Position numbers and translations under genes: made by a program. From Acidobacteriota bacterium (GTDB lineage Bacteria; Acidobacteriota; Terriglobia; Bryobacterales; Bryobacteraceae): DNA of 64,000 bases. The stretch lies in NCBI GenBank assembly GCA_018268935.1, contig JAFDVS010000038.1, forward strand, positions 49,110 through 113,109, given 5' to 3'. Of the stretch, positions 1 to 9,899 are shown in pieces (position 1 is the stretch's first letter; every line of letters starts with the position of its first letter). The notes below the pieces were generated by a model. The model ran no database searches and was not told where the DNA came from. It saw only the letters and a list, made by a program, of their open reading frames with translations.

Positions 1-852
1 CTCAGCGACAGCGAGTTTGCCTACCTGGCTTCGCGCCTGGGACCCAAAGTGGAGGCGCCGGCGAAGCTGGCCGCCGGGCAGGTGCTGGGACGGGCGGAAC
101 TCACCGGCGCACAGTTGAAGGATGTGGCGGAGAAGTACATGAAGACAGCGGATCCGATGGTGATTCCGAATCTGCTGGAGACGTTCCGATACGGCAAGGA
201 TGAAGCCACTGGATTGATGATGGTGAAGTCGTTGACGGAGGTGGAATCGGCACTGGGCAGTGTGGGGGCACAACGGGTGGAAGAGATTGTGAAGAAATTC
301 CCAGGCGGTGTGCAGGCGGCGGCAAAGCCTTTGCTCACACGGCTGGAACAGGGCAAGGCGCAACGATTGGAGAAGATCCGCAAACTGGAGGGTGTGTTGA
401 CGGCAAACGGCGATGTGGCGAAGGGCAAGGCGATTTTCTTCGGGGCCAAGGCCGGGTGTTCCAGTTGCCACACGATCGGGTTGGAAGGCGGGCACGTGGG
501 TCCGGACCTGACGTCGATTGGAGCCATACGATCACCGCACGACCTGCTGGAAGCGATCGTGCTGCCGAGCGAAAGCTTCGTGCCGGGCCATGAGGTGTAC
601 CGGATTGAGACGGCGACAGAGGTTTATTCGGGCGTGTTGGGGCGCAGTTCGCCGGATGCCGTGCGGCTGATTACCGGGCCTGGCGATGAAGTGCGTATCC
701 CGCGTTCAGAGATCAAGAGCATGGGACATGCACCGGTTTCGCTGATGCCGGAAGGATTGGACGAAGTGCTGAACCGCGAGGAGATGCGCGATCTGATCGC
801 TTATCTGCGGGGGCAGATCGCCAGACCGAGCGAAGCGGGCCGCAGCGAATAA
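1..852 (+). CDS. C-terminal part of a cytochrome c-domain protein (putative heme-binding, TIGR02603-like); 5' end outside window
   Basis: The frame is open to the first base, so the gene begins upstream; the GTG at 49 is internal. The preserved part is helical, HEAT-like in appearance, followed by a compact c-type cytochrome domain with one CSSCH heme site (codons at 457-471). After it come the sequence GPDLTSIG and a long stretch ending in LIAYLRG, as in the heme-binding domain of large planctomycete/acidobacterial dehydrogenase-cytochrome fusions. It probably works in the periplasm as an electron-transfer domain of an oxidoreductase whose catalytic part lies outside the window. The stop codon abuts the ATG of the next gene, so the two are probably co-transcribed. 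The family call is by motif only. Confidence 0.8.
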   Translation, partial: LSDSEFAYLASRLGPKVEAPAKLAAGQVLGRAELTGAQLKDVAEKYMKTADPMVIPNLLETFRYGKDEATGLMMVKSLTEVESALGSVGAQRVEEIVKKFPGGVQAAAKPLLTRLEQGKAQRLEKIRKLEGVLTANGDVAKGKAIFFGAKAGCSSCHTIGLEGGHVGPDLTSIGAIRSPHDLLEAIVLPSESFVPGHEVYRIETATEVYSGVLGRSSPDAVRLITGPGDEVRIPRSEIKSMGHAPVSLMPEGLDEVLNREEMRDLIAYLRGQIARPSEAGRSE

Positions 853-2130
853 ATGCGCCTTGCGGCCGTCTTCTTAGCTGCGTTTTTGTATCACGCGACG
901 AGTCCTGTTTCGCAGCAGGGCGATTCCCGGTGGACCGTTTTCACCGCGATGAGCCTGCTCCGGGAGGGCAATGTCGATCTGAACGAATACGGCAAGGAGA
1001 TTGAGGCTTCGGGGTTCTACGCGATTGAGTGTGTGACGGGCCGCGAGCGACGGTATCCCATTCATAGCCTGGCGGAGTGCCCCAACGGGCGGCTGTACAA
1101 CTTCTATCCGATTTCGATCAGTCTGCTGGCGACCCCGTTCATCGCCGTGCAATGGGGGCTGCTGCGGCTGCTGCCGTTCTCGGCGGCGAACATCACGCAT
1201 CCTGTGCTGCGGGGGTATCTGAGCGCTGACCCCGTGGCAGGCTCGCCGATCTTTGAGATCGTCGCGGCATCGGTGTTTGTAGCGCTGGCGACGATGCTGT
1301 TCTATCGCGTAGCGCTGCGGTACCTGGATGCGCGGCAGGCGCTGTTCGCGGCCTTTGTATTTACGGCGTGCACTCCGATGGTATCGACGGCGAGCCGCGC
1401 GTTGTGGCAGCACGGAGTTCTCGCGGTGTTGTTGAGCGCAGTGCTGCTGGTGCTGCCGCATGCATCGGCCGGGCCTCTATTGGCGTTGGCGTTTTTTGTG
1501 CGGCCCACTGCGGCTATCCCGATCGCCCTATTCGCGGTGTTCCTGTTGCGGCATCACCGGAAGCAGGCCGTGCAAGCGGCGCTGTGGGGATTGCCAGTGG
1601 TGGCTGGTTTCGTGGCGTTGAACTACAACATGTATGGGATGCCATTGGCGCCCTACTTCTTCCCCGTGCGAGCCGGAAGCACGTCGCTCGGAATGCACGG
1701 GAACTACCTGGAGGCGCTGGCAGGCACGATGATTTCTCCTGCGCGCGGGTTGCTGGTGTACATGCCGTTTCTCTTACTGGCGCCGTTTGCTTGGCGCAAT
1801 GGGAGCTCGGAGTGGCGACGGATGGCTGGGTGGATCGGGGTAATGGCGTTGGGGCACTGGCTGCTGATCTCGCTGCACAGCGATTGGTGGGGTGGCCATG
1901 CCTTCGGGCCCCGGTACTTTACGGATATTATTCCGCTACTCGTGTTCCTGACGATTCCCGCGATCAAAGTGCGCGGGAAGGCGTTCCTGGGGTTGGCTCT
2001 CCTCGCCTTCGTGATTCACTTCCGCGGCTCGCATATCGTGGCGACGCAGATATGGAACGTGACGCCGGTGAACGTGAATGCCGACACAAGCCGGCTCTGG
2101 GATTGGAGTGATCCGCCGTTTCTGCGCTAG
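853..2130 (+). CDS. Polytopic membrane protein, possible glycosyltransferase/mannosyltransferase-like
   Basis: This 425-residue protein has roughly eight to ten hydrophobic segments and a long extracytoplasmic loop after the first one, containing conserved-looking DSRWTVFTAMSLLREGNVDL. That arrangement resembles lipid-linked-sugar glycosyltransferases of the GT39/GT83 type, but no catalytic motif could be named with certainty. The ATG follows the TAA of the upstream cytochrome gene with no gap, implying translational coupling. The 3' end overlaps the convergent DUF2961 gene by 4 nt. A short WWGGHAFGPRYFTDIIP stretch near residue 345 is typical of this membrane family in acidobacteria. Function is unassigned. 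Confidence 0.7.
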   Translation: MRLAAVFLAAFLYHATSPVSQQGDSRWTVFTAMSLLREGNVDLNEYGKEIEASGFYAIECVTGRERRYPIHSLAECPNGRLYNFYPISISLLATPFIAVQWGLLRLLPFSAANITHPVLRGYLSADPVAGSPIFEIVAASVFVALATMLFYRVALRYLDARQALFAAFVFTACTPMVSTASRALWQHGVLAVLLSAVLLVLPHASAGPLLALAFFVRPTAAIPIALFAVFLLRHHRKQAVQAALWGLPVVAGFVALNYNMYGMPLAPYFFPVRAGSTSLGMHGNYLEALAGTMISPARGLLVYMPFLLLAPFAWRNGSSEWRRMAGWIGVMALGHWLLISLHSDWWGGHAFGPRYFTDIIPLLVFLTIPAIKVRGKAFLGLALLAFVIHFRGSHIVATQIWNVTPVNVNADTSRLWDWSDPPFLR

Positions 2131-3269
2131 TTCACAGCGAGATCGTCACGGCTGGGCACCTTGGGGAACGCGCCGTGCGGCTCCATCTGATACCAGACGG
2201 CGACCGAGGCGATGTCGTCCATCAACGGCAGATACTTCCTGGTGGTGCCCTTCCATCCCAACGCCTGGATGGTCACCTTCAAGTCGCTCTCAAAGCGCAC
2301 TGGATCGGTGAGGTGCCAGCGGTACAAGCCAAAGCGCTGCTGCGACTGGTAAAGGCCGTCGGGTTTGATCACCTGGATTAACCCGGTGTATGGCGTGGTG
2401 AAGGTCTCGTACTGGTGCTTCTCTTTATTCTCAAAATTGTAGGAGCCGCAGAAATAATCTTCGGTGCCGGTTCCGGCGATGGTGGGGAACTGCTTGTCGC
2501 CGTCCATGAAGAACTTGATCTCGCCTTCGCCCCACCAACCGTTGTTGTGTACCCCCCAAGCCATGTAAGTGCCGACATAATGTCCCTTGCCCTTGATGCC
2601 ATCGACGATGGTGTAGACCTGCTTGTAGGGCAGCGGATTGGTTCTGCGGAACTGGGCATGGAAGTAGGCGGCGTCGGCAGGCACGGGCGCCTGGGTGTAG
2701 TCGATCTGGTAGTAGACGGTCATTGGCCTGTCGTCGATATTCTCGAGCGTAAGCTTGGCGCGTTTGCGGAAGGGCATCGGCCAGTAAGAATTGAAGGCAC
2801 TTCCGGGATTGACGCAGATGGCGTGCGAGGTGATGGGTGCGTACTTGCCCCAGCCCATGGCGAAGAAGTCGCCCACCGGCACTTCCACCGATGGCGTGGT
2901 CTCATCATCCCAGTACATGCGGAGAATGGAGAACCGCCAGTTGCCCGTGGGCGTCATCCAGATGTGCTGGATTGCACCTTGCCCCTGAATGTCCGCAAGT
3001 GTGAATGTGGTTCCCGGCTTCACCACAACGAAAGGATTCACCTTCCATCCTTGCCCGAGTTCAGATGAAGCTTCGGAAGCCGATCCCTGCGCGGCCATTG
3101 CGCCTTTCCCTTTTTCTCCGGTGAAATTCTCCGGACTGATGGAGAAGGTTTTGGCTTTGGCGGTGCGATAGATCGTCTCCAGACTAGTGGTTAAACCTGT
3201 GAAGGTGGAATCCTGAGCGGCCAGCAGCGAGGCAAGCAGGACCGCGGCAATGCGAAGGAAATATTGCAT
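2127..3269 (-). CDS. Secreted DUF2961 (GH172-type) protein
   Basis: 380 residues. DUF2961 corresponds to glycoside hydrolase family 172, whose characterised members act on fructose-containing or arabinofuranose sugars; the substrate here is unknown. The start was set at the ATG at 3269 because it is followed by a signal peptide (MQYFLRIAAVLLASLLAAQD) and preceded by a good ribosome site (AGGAAAGGAG, about 9 nt away); the frame opens further upstream at 3347. Family-typical segments are IQHIWMTPTGNWRFSILRMYWD near residue 100 and the TGTEDYFCGSYNF segment near residue 265. It diverges from the TonB receptor gene and may feed sugar products to it. Confidence 0.85.
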   Translation of the reverse strand: MQYFLRIAAVLLASLLAAQDSTFTGLTTSLETIYRTAKAKTFSISPENFTGEKGKGAMAAQGSASEASSELGQGWKVNPFVVVKPGTTFTLADIQGQGAIQHIWMTPTGNWRFSILRMYWDDETTPSVEVPVGDFFAMGWGKYAPITSHAICVNPGSAFNSYWPMPFRKRAKLTLENIDDRPMTVYYQIDYTQAPVPADAAYFHAQFRRTNPLPYKQVYTIVDGIKGKGHYVGTYMAWGVHNNGWWGEGEIKFFMDGDKQFPTIAGTGTEDYFCGSYNFENKEKHQYETFTTPYTGLIQVIKPDGLYQSQQRFGLYRWHLTDPVRFESDLKVTIQALGWKGTTRKYLPLMDDIASVAVWYQMEPHGAFPKVPSRDDLAVN

Positions 3270-3372
3270 ATATGAAAATCTCCTTTCCTGATGGTCGTCA
3301 AGCCGGAGCTTGGCGTCAAGGCGGGGAGTAAGTGACTTGCATATCAATTTAAAAACCCGTACTTTTAACTAC

Positions 3373-6300
3373 ATGTCACTGGCGCTGACTTTGATGCTGT
3401 TTCTGGGTCTGTCTAACACCCCGCTTTGCGCGCAAACCGGTACCGGAAGCGTGCAGGGCACTGTGAAGGACATCACAGGCTCCGTCATTCCCAACGCGAA
3501 AACACGTCTTCGCAACACTCAAACCGCGGTGGAGTTGGACTCCACTACTAACAACACAGGCTTCTTCCTGTTTCCGGCCGTGCAGAAGGGTTCGTATGAA
3601 CTGACTGTCGAATCGACTGGCATGGAATCGTGGAAGGGCACACTGAACCTCGCAGTTGGCCAGGTTGCACAAATCGACCCCGTGCTGAAGGTGGGATCAA
3701 CGGGAACAACGGTCACCGTTGCTGGAGACGTCACTCCGCTGGTGACGACAACCGGTCCGACACTGAGCAACATTGTGGAGCATGAACGAATCGAGCAATT
3801 GCCGCTCAACGGCCGGTTTATTCAGAGCCTGGTTCTGATGACCACTCCCGGGTTGGAAAACGGTTCCGTGCCGCGACTATACGGGCTCCGTTACGCCATG
3901 GAATACGTGCAGGATGGAGCGTTGCTGGAGAACCGGGACTGGGCCTCCTTGCCGAATCGCCCTCCGGGGATCGACTCCATTGGCGAGTTCCTGGTGGAAA
4001 CCAGTAACTCCTCGGCGAAAATGAGCCGGCCGGGATCCATCGTGCTCACCACCAAGGCCGGGACAAACATGTTTCACGGCGCGTTGTTCGAAACGCATCG
4101 CAACAGCGGATTCGGAGTAGCGCGGGCGCGGCAGGATTTCTTTTCGAAGCCGCCAAAGCTGATCCGGAACGAGTATGGCGCTTCGGCGGGCGGCCCGGTG
4201 ATCATCCCGAAACTCTACAACGGCAAGAACCGGACGTTCGTGTTCGGGGCTTATGAGGCACTGCGCCTCCGTTCCGAAGCGACTCGGGCCATCACGATGC
4301 CGACAGCGGCGATGCGCGACGGGGATTTCAGCGGGTTGATCGACGGGCAAGGGCGGCGTTTCACGCTCTATGATCCGTGGAGCACTGCCGGCCAGGCGCA
4401 GAACTGGAGCCGGGTTCCGTTCACGGGAAACCGGCTGCCATCGAACCGGCTGAGCCCTCTGGCGAAATCGTTGTACGCGATTACGCCGATGCCGACGCAT
4501 CCGGACGTGAATCCGCTGGTGGCGGAAAACTGGTTCGGCACCGGATTCAGTAACCGCAACGACTGGACGTTCACGACACGCGTGGATCATACCTTCTCGG
4601 ACAAAGACCGCACGTTCTTCCGGTACTCGCACAATATTTCGACAAGCCCGCGAACATCGAGCGGAATCGACGCGGGCACACCGACGACGCTCGACGGGCG
4701 TGGAAACGGGGCGATTGATGAGGGACAGAATGACTCCGGAGTGGCTTCGTGGACGCGGATGTTCTCGCCGAGTTTCTTCAGCGAGTTGAACGTCTCGTTC
4801 ATGCGCGACTATCGTGGCCAGATCCCACTGGGCGGCCTTGGCAATATTCCAGGAGAGCTTGGGTTGCCAAACCCATTCAATGGCGGCGGATTCCCGCGCG
4901 TGCAGCAGGCAGGTTTCCGGATGAACTACGACACGGGAATCAACTACACGCTGAACTACGCGAATGTGCTCATGGTGGATGAAAACATGACGAAGGTCCA
5001 TGGGCGTCACGAATTCCAGTTCGGCGGTCGCTGGCGCTACGAGCGGCTCGATACGCTGGTGGATCAGACGGAGGCGGCGGGGAACCACAACTTCTCCACC
5101 AATGGAACGGGGTTGTATGATCCGACGACGGGCAGCGCCTACGGGCCGACGCCCTTCACGGGGCACAACGCGGCGAACTTCCATCTTGGCCTGGCGAACT
5201 ACAACGCGCGGTTCAACCGCTCCTGGTTCCGGCTGCGCGGCGGCGAACGGGCGCTCTATTTCCAGGACAACTGGAAGGTGAACAGCAGGCTCACGATCAA
5301 CTACGGGGTGCGCTACGAGTACAACATCCCGGGTTTCGAAGCGAACAATACGTTCATCGGCTACAACAAGGCCGCGAAGGCAATTGTGCTGGGACGATCG
5401 ATCCAGGAACTGCAGCAGTTGGGAATTTCGTTGCCCCCGATTGTTGCGGCGTACGAAGCAATCGGGGCGAAGTACCAGACGCTGGCAGAATCGGGTTTGC
5501 CGAAGAACTTCTTCTATCCGAACCGGCTGGACTTCGGGCCTCGCGCCGGCTTCGCTTACCGCATGGGCGGATCGGCGCGTCCGACGGTTATCCGCGGCGG
5601 CTACTCCATCTTTGCCTATCCGGAGTCGCTGCGGCTGTTCAACGGCACCGCGGCGCAGAATGTACCGGGGCAGGCGATCTTCAACTACGACCAGACGGCA
5701 GCAGCCTCCAGCGCGGACGGGCTTCCGAACTACCTGATGCGTTCCGTACCTACGGTGATCGCGGGGCAGAACAGCGCCACGGTGATCGACCTGAATCGCG
5801 CCGGTGGCATCGCGCGCGGCTCCGGCGTGATGTATCACTTCGATCCGAATCAGCCCACGGCTCGCGCCCACGAGTGGAACCTGCTGGTGGAGCGTGAACT
5901 GTTCGACAACACCAGCCTGCGTGTGGGCTACGTCGGCACGCACGGCGCGCGGATGAATCAGTGGTACAGCTACAACAACAACCCGACGGATTATGTGTGG
6001 TTCACCCGCACCGGCGAGCCGCTGCCGACCGGCGCCTTTGCCTCGGTGGCGCGGCGCAGCTTCGATCAGACGACGCTGGGCACGATGCAGGAGTATCGCA
6101 AGACAGGCTGGTCCAACAGCCAGAACTTCACTTTTGAAGTGCAGCGGCGCTATGCGAAGGGCATCGGCTTCCAGGTGTTTTACACCTTGAGCAATGCCAT
6201 GCGCGTGGCGGGCGATGGGTGGCGCGACGACTCGATGCTGGAACCAAACATTTTCCTGCCGGGCGCTGTGCCGGAAGATTACAACGCTCGCAATCGCCTG

Positions 6301-7047
6301 CTCAACTACCGGCGCGACATCAGCGTCCCGAAGCATCGCGTCAATGCAAACTGGGTTGTCGATGTGCCGATCGGAAAAGGGAAGGCGATCGCAGGAAAGT
6401 CCGGGCGCTTGGCAGATGCCATCATCGGTGGATGGCAGGTGGCGGGGAATATGGAGTACTTCAGCCGCTACATCACCATCGGGACTGGAAACTGGGGCCA
6501 GTTGGGCAACATCGAAGTGTATGACCGGAACTACAAAGTGCAGGATTGCCGCAGCGGCGTTTGCTTCGACGGATGGCTGTTCTACAACGGCTACATTCCG
6601 GCGAACCGTGTGAACAGCACGGCGGCGAACGGTTTGCCGAATGGCGTGATGGGAGTGCCCAGCAACTATAAGCCATCGAGTCTGCCCATCTTCCCGACAC
6701 CGGCCAATGGGGGATCGAGTGCGGATCCCAACTTCGCGTTCTATGAGTCGAACACGATTTTCGTTCCGCTCAAGAATGGCACGCTGCAGCGAACGACGCT
6801 GAACACGAACCTGCATCCATGGCGGAATCAGTTTTTGCCGGCCCCATGGCTGTTCACCCTGAACGGATCGTTGTTCAAGGCGGTGCCAATCACGGAGAGC
6901 GTGATTGCCCGCGTGAACATCGATATGTTTAATGCGCTGAACAACCCCGGGTTGGCGTTGCCCGACGGGGGCACGGGCATTATGCTGAACCGCTTCTCGG
7001 CCAACACACCGCGCAACATGCAGGTGACGTTGCGCCTGACCTGGTAG
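3373..7047 (+). CDS. Oar-like TonB-dependent outer-membrane receptor with carboxypeptidase-regulatory domain
   Basis: 1224 residues from the ATG at 3373, which begins a clear signal peptide ending LCAQ; the frame opens at a TTG at 3310 but that leader is not signal-like. The N-terminal ~90 residues form a carboxypeptidase-regulatory-like (CnaB/Oar) fold (GSVQGTVKDITGSVIPNAKT). Then comes a plug-like region (IEQLPLNGRFIQSLVLMTTPG) and a long beta-barrel rich in aromatic and Asn residues that ends in TLRLTW, an outer-membrane C-terminus. This paralogous family is highly expanded in Solibacteres; the ligand is unknown. A TPR gene follows after 5 nt and is probably in the same transcript. Confidence 0.92.
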   Translation: MSLALTLMLFLGLSNTPLCAQTGTGSVQGTVKDITGSVIPNAKTRLRNTQTAVELDSTTNNTGFFLFPAVQKGSYELTVESTGMESWKGTLNLAVGQVAQIDPVLKVGSTGTTVTVAGDVTPLVTTTGPTLSNIVEHERIEQLPLNGRFIQSLVLMTTPGLENGSVPRLYGLRYAMEYVQDGALLENRDWASLPNRPPGIDSIGEFLVETSNSSAKMSRPGSIVLTTKAGTNMFHGALFETHRNSGFGVARARQDFFSKPPKLIRNEYGASAGGPVIIPKLYNGKNRTFVFGAYEALRLRSEATRAITMPTAAMRDGDFSGLIDGQGRRFTLYDPWSTAGQAQNWSRVPFTGNRLPSNRLSPLAKSLYAITPMPTHPDVNPLVAENWFGTGFSNRNDWTFTTRVDHTFSDKDRTFFRYSHNISTSPRTSSGIDAGTPTTLDGRGNGAIDEGQNDSGVASWTRMFSPSFFSELNVSFMRDYRGQIPLGGLGNIPGELGLPNPFNGGGFPRVQQAGFRMNYDTGINYTLNYANVLMVDENMTKVHGRHEFQFGGRWRYERLDTLVDQTEAAGNHNFSTNGTGLYDPTTGSAYGPTPFTGHNAANFHLGLANYNARFNRSWFRLRGGERALYFQDNWKVNSRLTINYGVRYEYNIPGFEANNTFIGYNKAAKAIVLGRSIQELQQLGISLPPIVAAYEAIGAKYQTLAESGLPKNFFYPNRLDFGPRAGFAYRMGGSARPTVIRGGYSIFAYPESLRLFNGTAAQNVPGQAIFNYDQTAAASSADGLPNYLMRSVPTVIAGQNSATVIDLNRAGGIARGSGVMYHFDPNQPTARAHEWNLLVERELFDNTSLRVGYVGTHGARMNQWYSYNNNPTDYVWFTRTGEPLPTGAFASVARRSFDQTTLGTMQEYRKTGWSNSQNFTFEVQRRYAKGIGFQVFYTLSNAMRVAGDGWRDDSMLEPNIFLPGAVPEDYNARNRLLNYRRDISVPKHRVNANWVVDVPIGKGKAIAGKSGRLADAIIGGWQVAGNMEYFSRYITIGTGNWGQLGNIEVYDRNYKVQDCRSGVCFDGWLFYNGYIPANRVNSTAANGLPNGVMGVPSNYKPSSLPIFPTPANGGSSADPNFAFYESNTIFVPLKNGTLQRTTLNTNLHPWRNQFLPAPWLFTLNGSLFKAVPITESVIARVNIDMFNALNNPGLALPDGGTGIMLNRFSANTPRNMQVTLRLTW

Positions 7048-7052
7048 ATACG

Positions 7053-8252
7053 GTGCTTGCACCGGCGTGGCTTTGGATCGCCTTTCAAACAGCAGAGGCC
7101 TATCTCGACAACGGGGTAGGCCTTTTGCAGAAGGGCCGGTTTGCGGAAGCAGCCTTGGAGCTGACACGCGCGATCGAAAAAAACCCGAAGCTGGCCGAGG
7201 CGCATTACCTGATGGGGCTGATCCGGCAAGAGCGAGGTGATCGCGAACTGGCGCTCACTTCCTTCCGGGCCGCGTTGCAGATTCAACCCCGTCATGCCGG
7301 TGCCCAAGCGCGGCTGGCGGAGGTGATGACGTACATCGCGCGGGCGAGGGAATCCGGATATGCGGAGGCAGCCGCGGCCTGCCGGCGAGCGCTGGCGCTG
7401 AATCCAACCGATGCCGATTCCCTGTTTCATCTGGCGTGGATCGAAGCGGCGTTGGCGGAACACACCAATGCGGTCACGCATTACCGGGCCGCACTACGGC
7501 TGCAGCCGAAGTATCCCGGAGCGCGCATCGGCCTGGCCATCTCGCAGTTGGAATTGCATCAGGAAGATGCGGCGATGCCGGGTTTGCAGCAGTTAGTGAG
7601 GGATGAACCGGAGAATCCTGACGCACACTTGCAACTCGGTGTCGCGCTTTCGCGAAAGGATCGTTGTGGGGAGGCGATTCCGGCGTTGGAACGGGCGATC
7701 GCACTGCGGCCGAACCTGGCGCAGGCGCACTATCTGCTGGGCACGTGCTACCGGAAGTCGGGGCAAGGCGAAGCGGCTGCAAAGGCTCTGGCGCAGTATC
7801 GAGAGCAGCAAGCCTCCGCCAACAGGCGTCAGCAAGCCCGGTTTCAGGCAGCGGCGGCGCACAAGCATTTGCAGGCCGGACATCTGGACGAAGCCATCGC
7901 CGCCTATCGTTCCTCGTTGGATCTCCATCCCGATGATACGGTAGCCACGGATCTTTCGGTGGCGCTGTTGAAGAAAGGACAGCCAGCGGAGGTAGTGCCG
8001 CTGCTCGAATCCCGTGTGTCCGGAAACCCGCTGGCGGGCTATACGCTGGCTCTGGCTCATCGGGATCTGAAGAACCACGAAGCGGCAGTGCGTCTGTTGA
8101 TACCAGTGCTACAGGCGAAACCGGACTTTGCCGAGGCGCACCATTTGCTTGGGGTGATCTGGATCTCGATGGGCCGGGAGGCGGAAGGTTCGCGGCATCT
8201 GGAAATGGCGGCCCGGCTGCGTCCGGACAATCCGGCTTTCCGGACGCGGTGA
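7053..8252 (+). CDS. TPR-repeat protein, downstream partner of the TonB receptor
   Basis: 399 residues starting at GTG 7053. A short hydrophobic N-terminus (MLAPAWLWIAFQTAEA) may be a signal peptide. The rest is about nine tetratricopeptide repeats with the usual A-x-Y/H-x-L-G and A-x2-A/P spacing, so the protein is a scaffold. It follows the TonB receptor by only 5 nt, and TPR proteins commonly accompany Oar-like receptors in this group. Its stop lies 1 nt from the stop of the convergent gene, leaving no room for a separate terminator. Partner proteins are unknown. Confidence 0.85.
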   Translation: MLAPAWLWIAFQTAEAYLDNGVGLLQKGRFAEAALELTRAIEKNPKLAEAHYLMGLIRQERGDRELALTSFRAALQIQPRHAGAQARLAEVMTYIARARESGYAEAAAACRRALALNPTDADSLFHLAWIEAALAEHTNAVTHYRAALRLQPKYPGARIGLAISQLELHQEDAAMPGLQQLVRDEPENPDAHLQLGVALSRKDRCGEAIPALERAIALRPNLAQAHYLLGTCYRKSGQGEAAAKALAQYREQQASANRRQQARFQAAAAHKHLQAGHLDEAIAAYRSSLDLHPDDTVATDLSVALLKKGQPAEVVPLLESRVSGNPLAGYTLALAHRDLKNHEAAVRLLIPVLQAKPDFAEAHHLLGVIWISMGREAEGSRHLEMAARLRPDNPAFRTR

Positions 8253-8253
8253 G

Positions 8254-9741
8254 CTATCTCGGTTTGAGGAATTCGGCGGTGAGGCGTTCAAAGCGTGGAT
8301 CGCCGTGGAGGGCATCGAAGCGCGGCTCGAGTGCGGCATAAGGGGCGCTGCCTTCCCGATCCCGTATCGAAAGCTCCAAGGCATCGAGAGCCAAAGCCTT
8401 TTCTCCCGACGCCGTGTGGACCAGGGCCCAAACGTAGTGCCATCCCTGACGTGCATCACAACAGGACATCGCGTCTTTGACAATACGATGGGCCTCGTCG
8501 ATGCGGCCCTGTTGGGCGCGGAGATGAGCCAACGCCGCTTTAGAACGCATCTCCACGGGATGCTGGCGAATGGCCTCCTGATACTCGGCTTCGGCGGCAG
8601 GAAGGTCTCCATCCAATTGGGCGGCGACGCCGGCCATCCAGTGAGCGAAGCCGGAGCCAGGATCGAGTTCGACGGCACGGCGGGCTTCTTCACGGGCCTT
8701 GCGATAGCGACGCCACCAGAGGTGCACCTGGGCGCGGAGGGCGCTCGCTTCGGATGACTTGGGGCTGACAAGGACAGCAGCGTCGGCACTACGCTCGGCT
8801 TCGGCCAGGTTTCCGGCAATCGCCAAGGCTGAGATGTAGAGGAACTGTCCGTGCGAATCGGCAGGGTCAAGGCCGGCGGCTTTCCCCAGTTCCCGCACGG
8901 CGTCCTGAAATCGCCAATCCTGAAACAGGTAGCGGGAACCAAGGATGCGGCGAGGCTGGGCCAAGGATGGATCCAGTTGGAGAGCACGAAGTTCCGATTC
9001 CCTGGCTTTGGCGAGCCATTCCGGGCGGGCCTGGCGATCGACATCCGCCTGCGCGTCCTGTGCGGCGCCGAGATCAACCCACGCCTGGGCGAAGTTCGGA
9101 TCCGCCACGACCGCCTGCCGGAATTCAGCGATGGCGGCTTGCAACGGGGCGTTGGCTGGAGTCCTTGCCCAAATGCGATGGCCTTCGAGAAAGTGGCGTT
9201 GTGAGTCCACGGTGGGGACGCGCCTGGTATTGCCAGCGGACCACCAAAGCGAAGTAGCCGCTGAAGACAGGAGAGCGGCGGAGAGCGAAGCCACTACGAT
9301 CCAGCGCAAGCTATAGCGACTCTCGTTGGCGCCTTTAGCGGAAGTGCCGGCGGAGTCCGGCTCTGCCGGAACCGGCGATGGCGACGACTCCGTAACTTCC
9401 TCCGGCTCATCACGAAGAGAGACAAACTTAGGGACATAGGTCCCTTTAGGCAAGTCGATGCGAATTCCAGAGCTCTCGGCCGTGGAGTAAAACTCCAGCA
9501 ACTTCGTCCTGAGGCGGGTGGCTTCGACCCGGACAGTGGCATCGGTACGGGGCTCGTAATCCTGCTTGCGCTGGTAAACGTGAACTCCCAGGGAATACTC
9601 CTTGAGGGTATCGGCCTCGCCATCGAGGGTCTTTTCGACAACATAACGAAGGAAGCAGGCGAGCTTCGCGCTGCGAAGGAAGCCCGGGCTGGAAACTACT
9701 CGATCTAACTCCCGGCGCACTTCGGCATCGGAGATCTGCAT
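8254..9741 (-). CDS. Membrane-anchored TPR signalling protein with acidobacterial N-terminal DNA-binding-like domain
   Basis: 495 residues from ATG 9741 (a GTG sits one codon upstream at 9744). Residues 1-105 form the conserved acidobacterial module (ELDRVVSSPGFLRSAKLACFL, then VRVEATRLRTKL and PKGTYVPKF). This module is often found in front of TPR or cyclase domains and is thought to be a winged-helix-like regulatory domain. A Pro/Ser-rich linker and one TM helix (146-166) follow. The C-terminal half has TPR repeats on the far side of the membrane. The topology is that of a membrane-bound sensor/regulator like ToxR, but the signal is unknown. Confidence 0.8.
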   Translation of the reverse strand: MQISDAEVRRELDRVVSSPGFLRSAKLACFLRYVVEKTLDGEADTLKEYSLGVHVYQRKQDYEPRTDATVRVEATRLRTKLLEFYSTAESSGIRIDLPKGTYVPKFVSLRDEPEEVTESSPSPVPAEPDSAGTSAKGANESRYSLRWIVVASLSAALLSSAATSLWWSAGNTRRVPTVDSQRHFLEGHRIWARTPANAPLQAAIAEFRQAVVADPNFAQAWVDLGAAQDAQADVDRQARPEWLAKARESELRALQLDPSLAQPRRILGSRYLFQDWRFQDAVRELGKAAGLDPADSHGQFLYISALAIAGNLAEAERSADAAVLVSPKSSEASALRAQVHLWWRRYRKAREEARRAVELDPGSGFAHWMAGVAAQLDGDLPAAEAEYQEAIRQHPVEMRSKAALAHLRAQQGRIDEAHRIVKDAMSCCDARQGWHYVWALVHTASGEKALALDALELSIRDREGSAPYAALEPRFDALHGDPRFERLTAEFLKPR

Positions 9742-9899
9742 CACAATTGAGTCATGTTAACACGTTACGAGGCGCTCAACCTTTGTTAGTAACGGTCAGA
9801 AACGGGTCCTAACCCCAATATTTCCAATAATTCAGACCTCTGGTAGATCACAGCCTCGAACAATCGATTTGGAGCTGATTTCTCTCGGAGGACCCATTC

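Noticed and set aside
3877..7167. A 1096-codon open frame on the minus strand opposite the TonB receptor
   Set aside because: Arg/His/Pro-rich, no domain, no ribosome site; it mirrors the codon bias of the real plus-strand gene, which has a signal peptide and complete family architecture.
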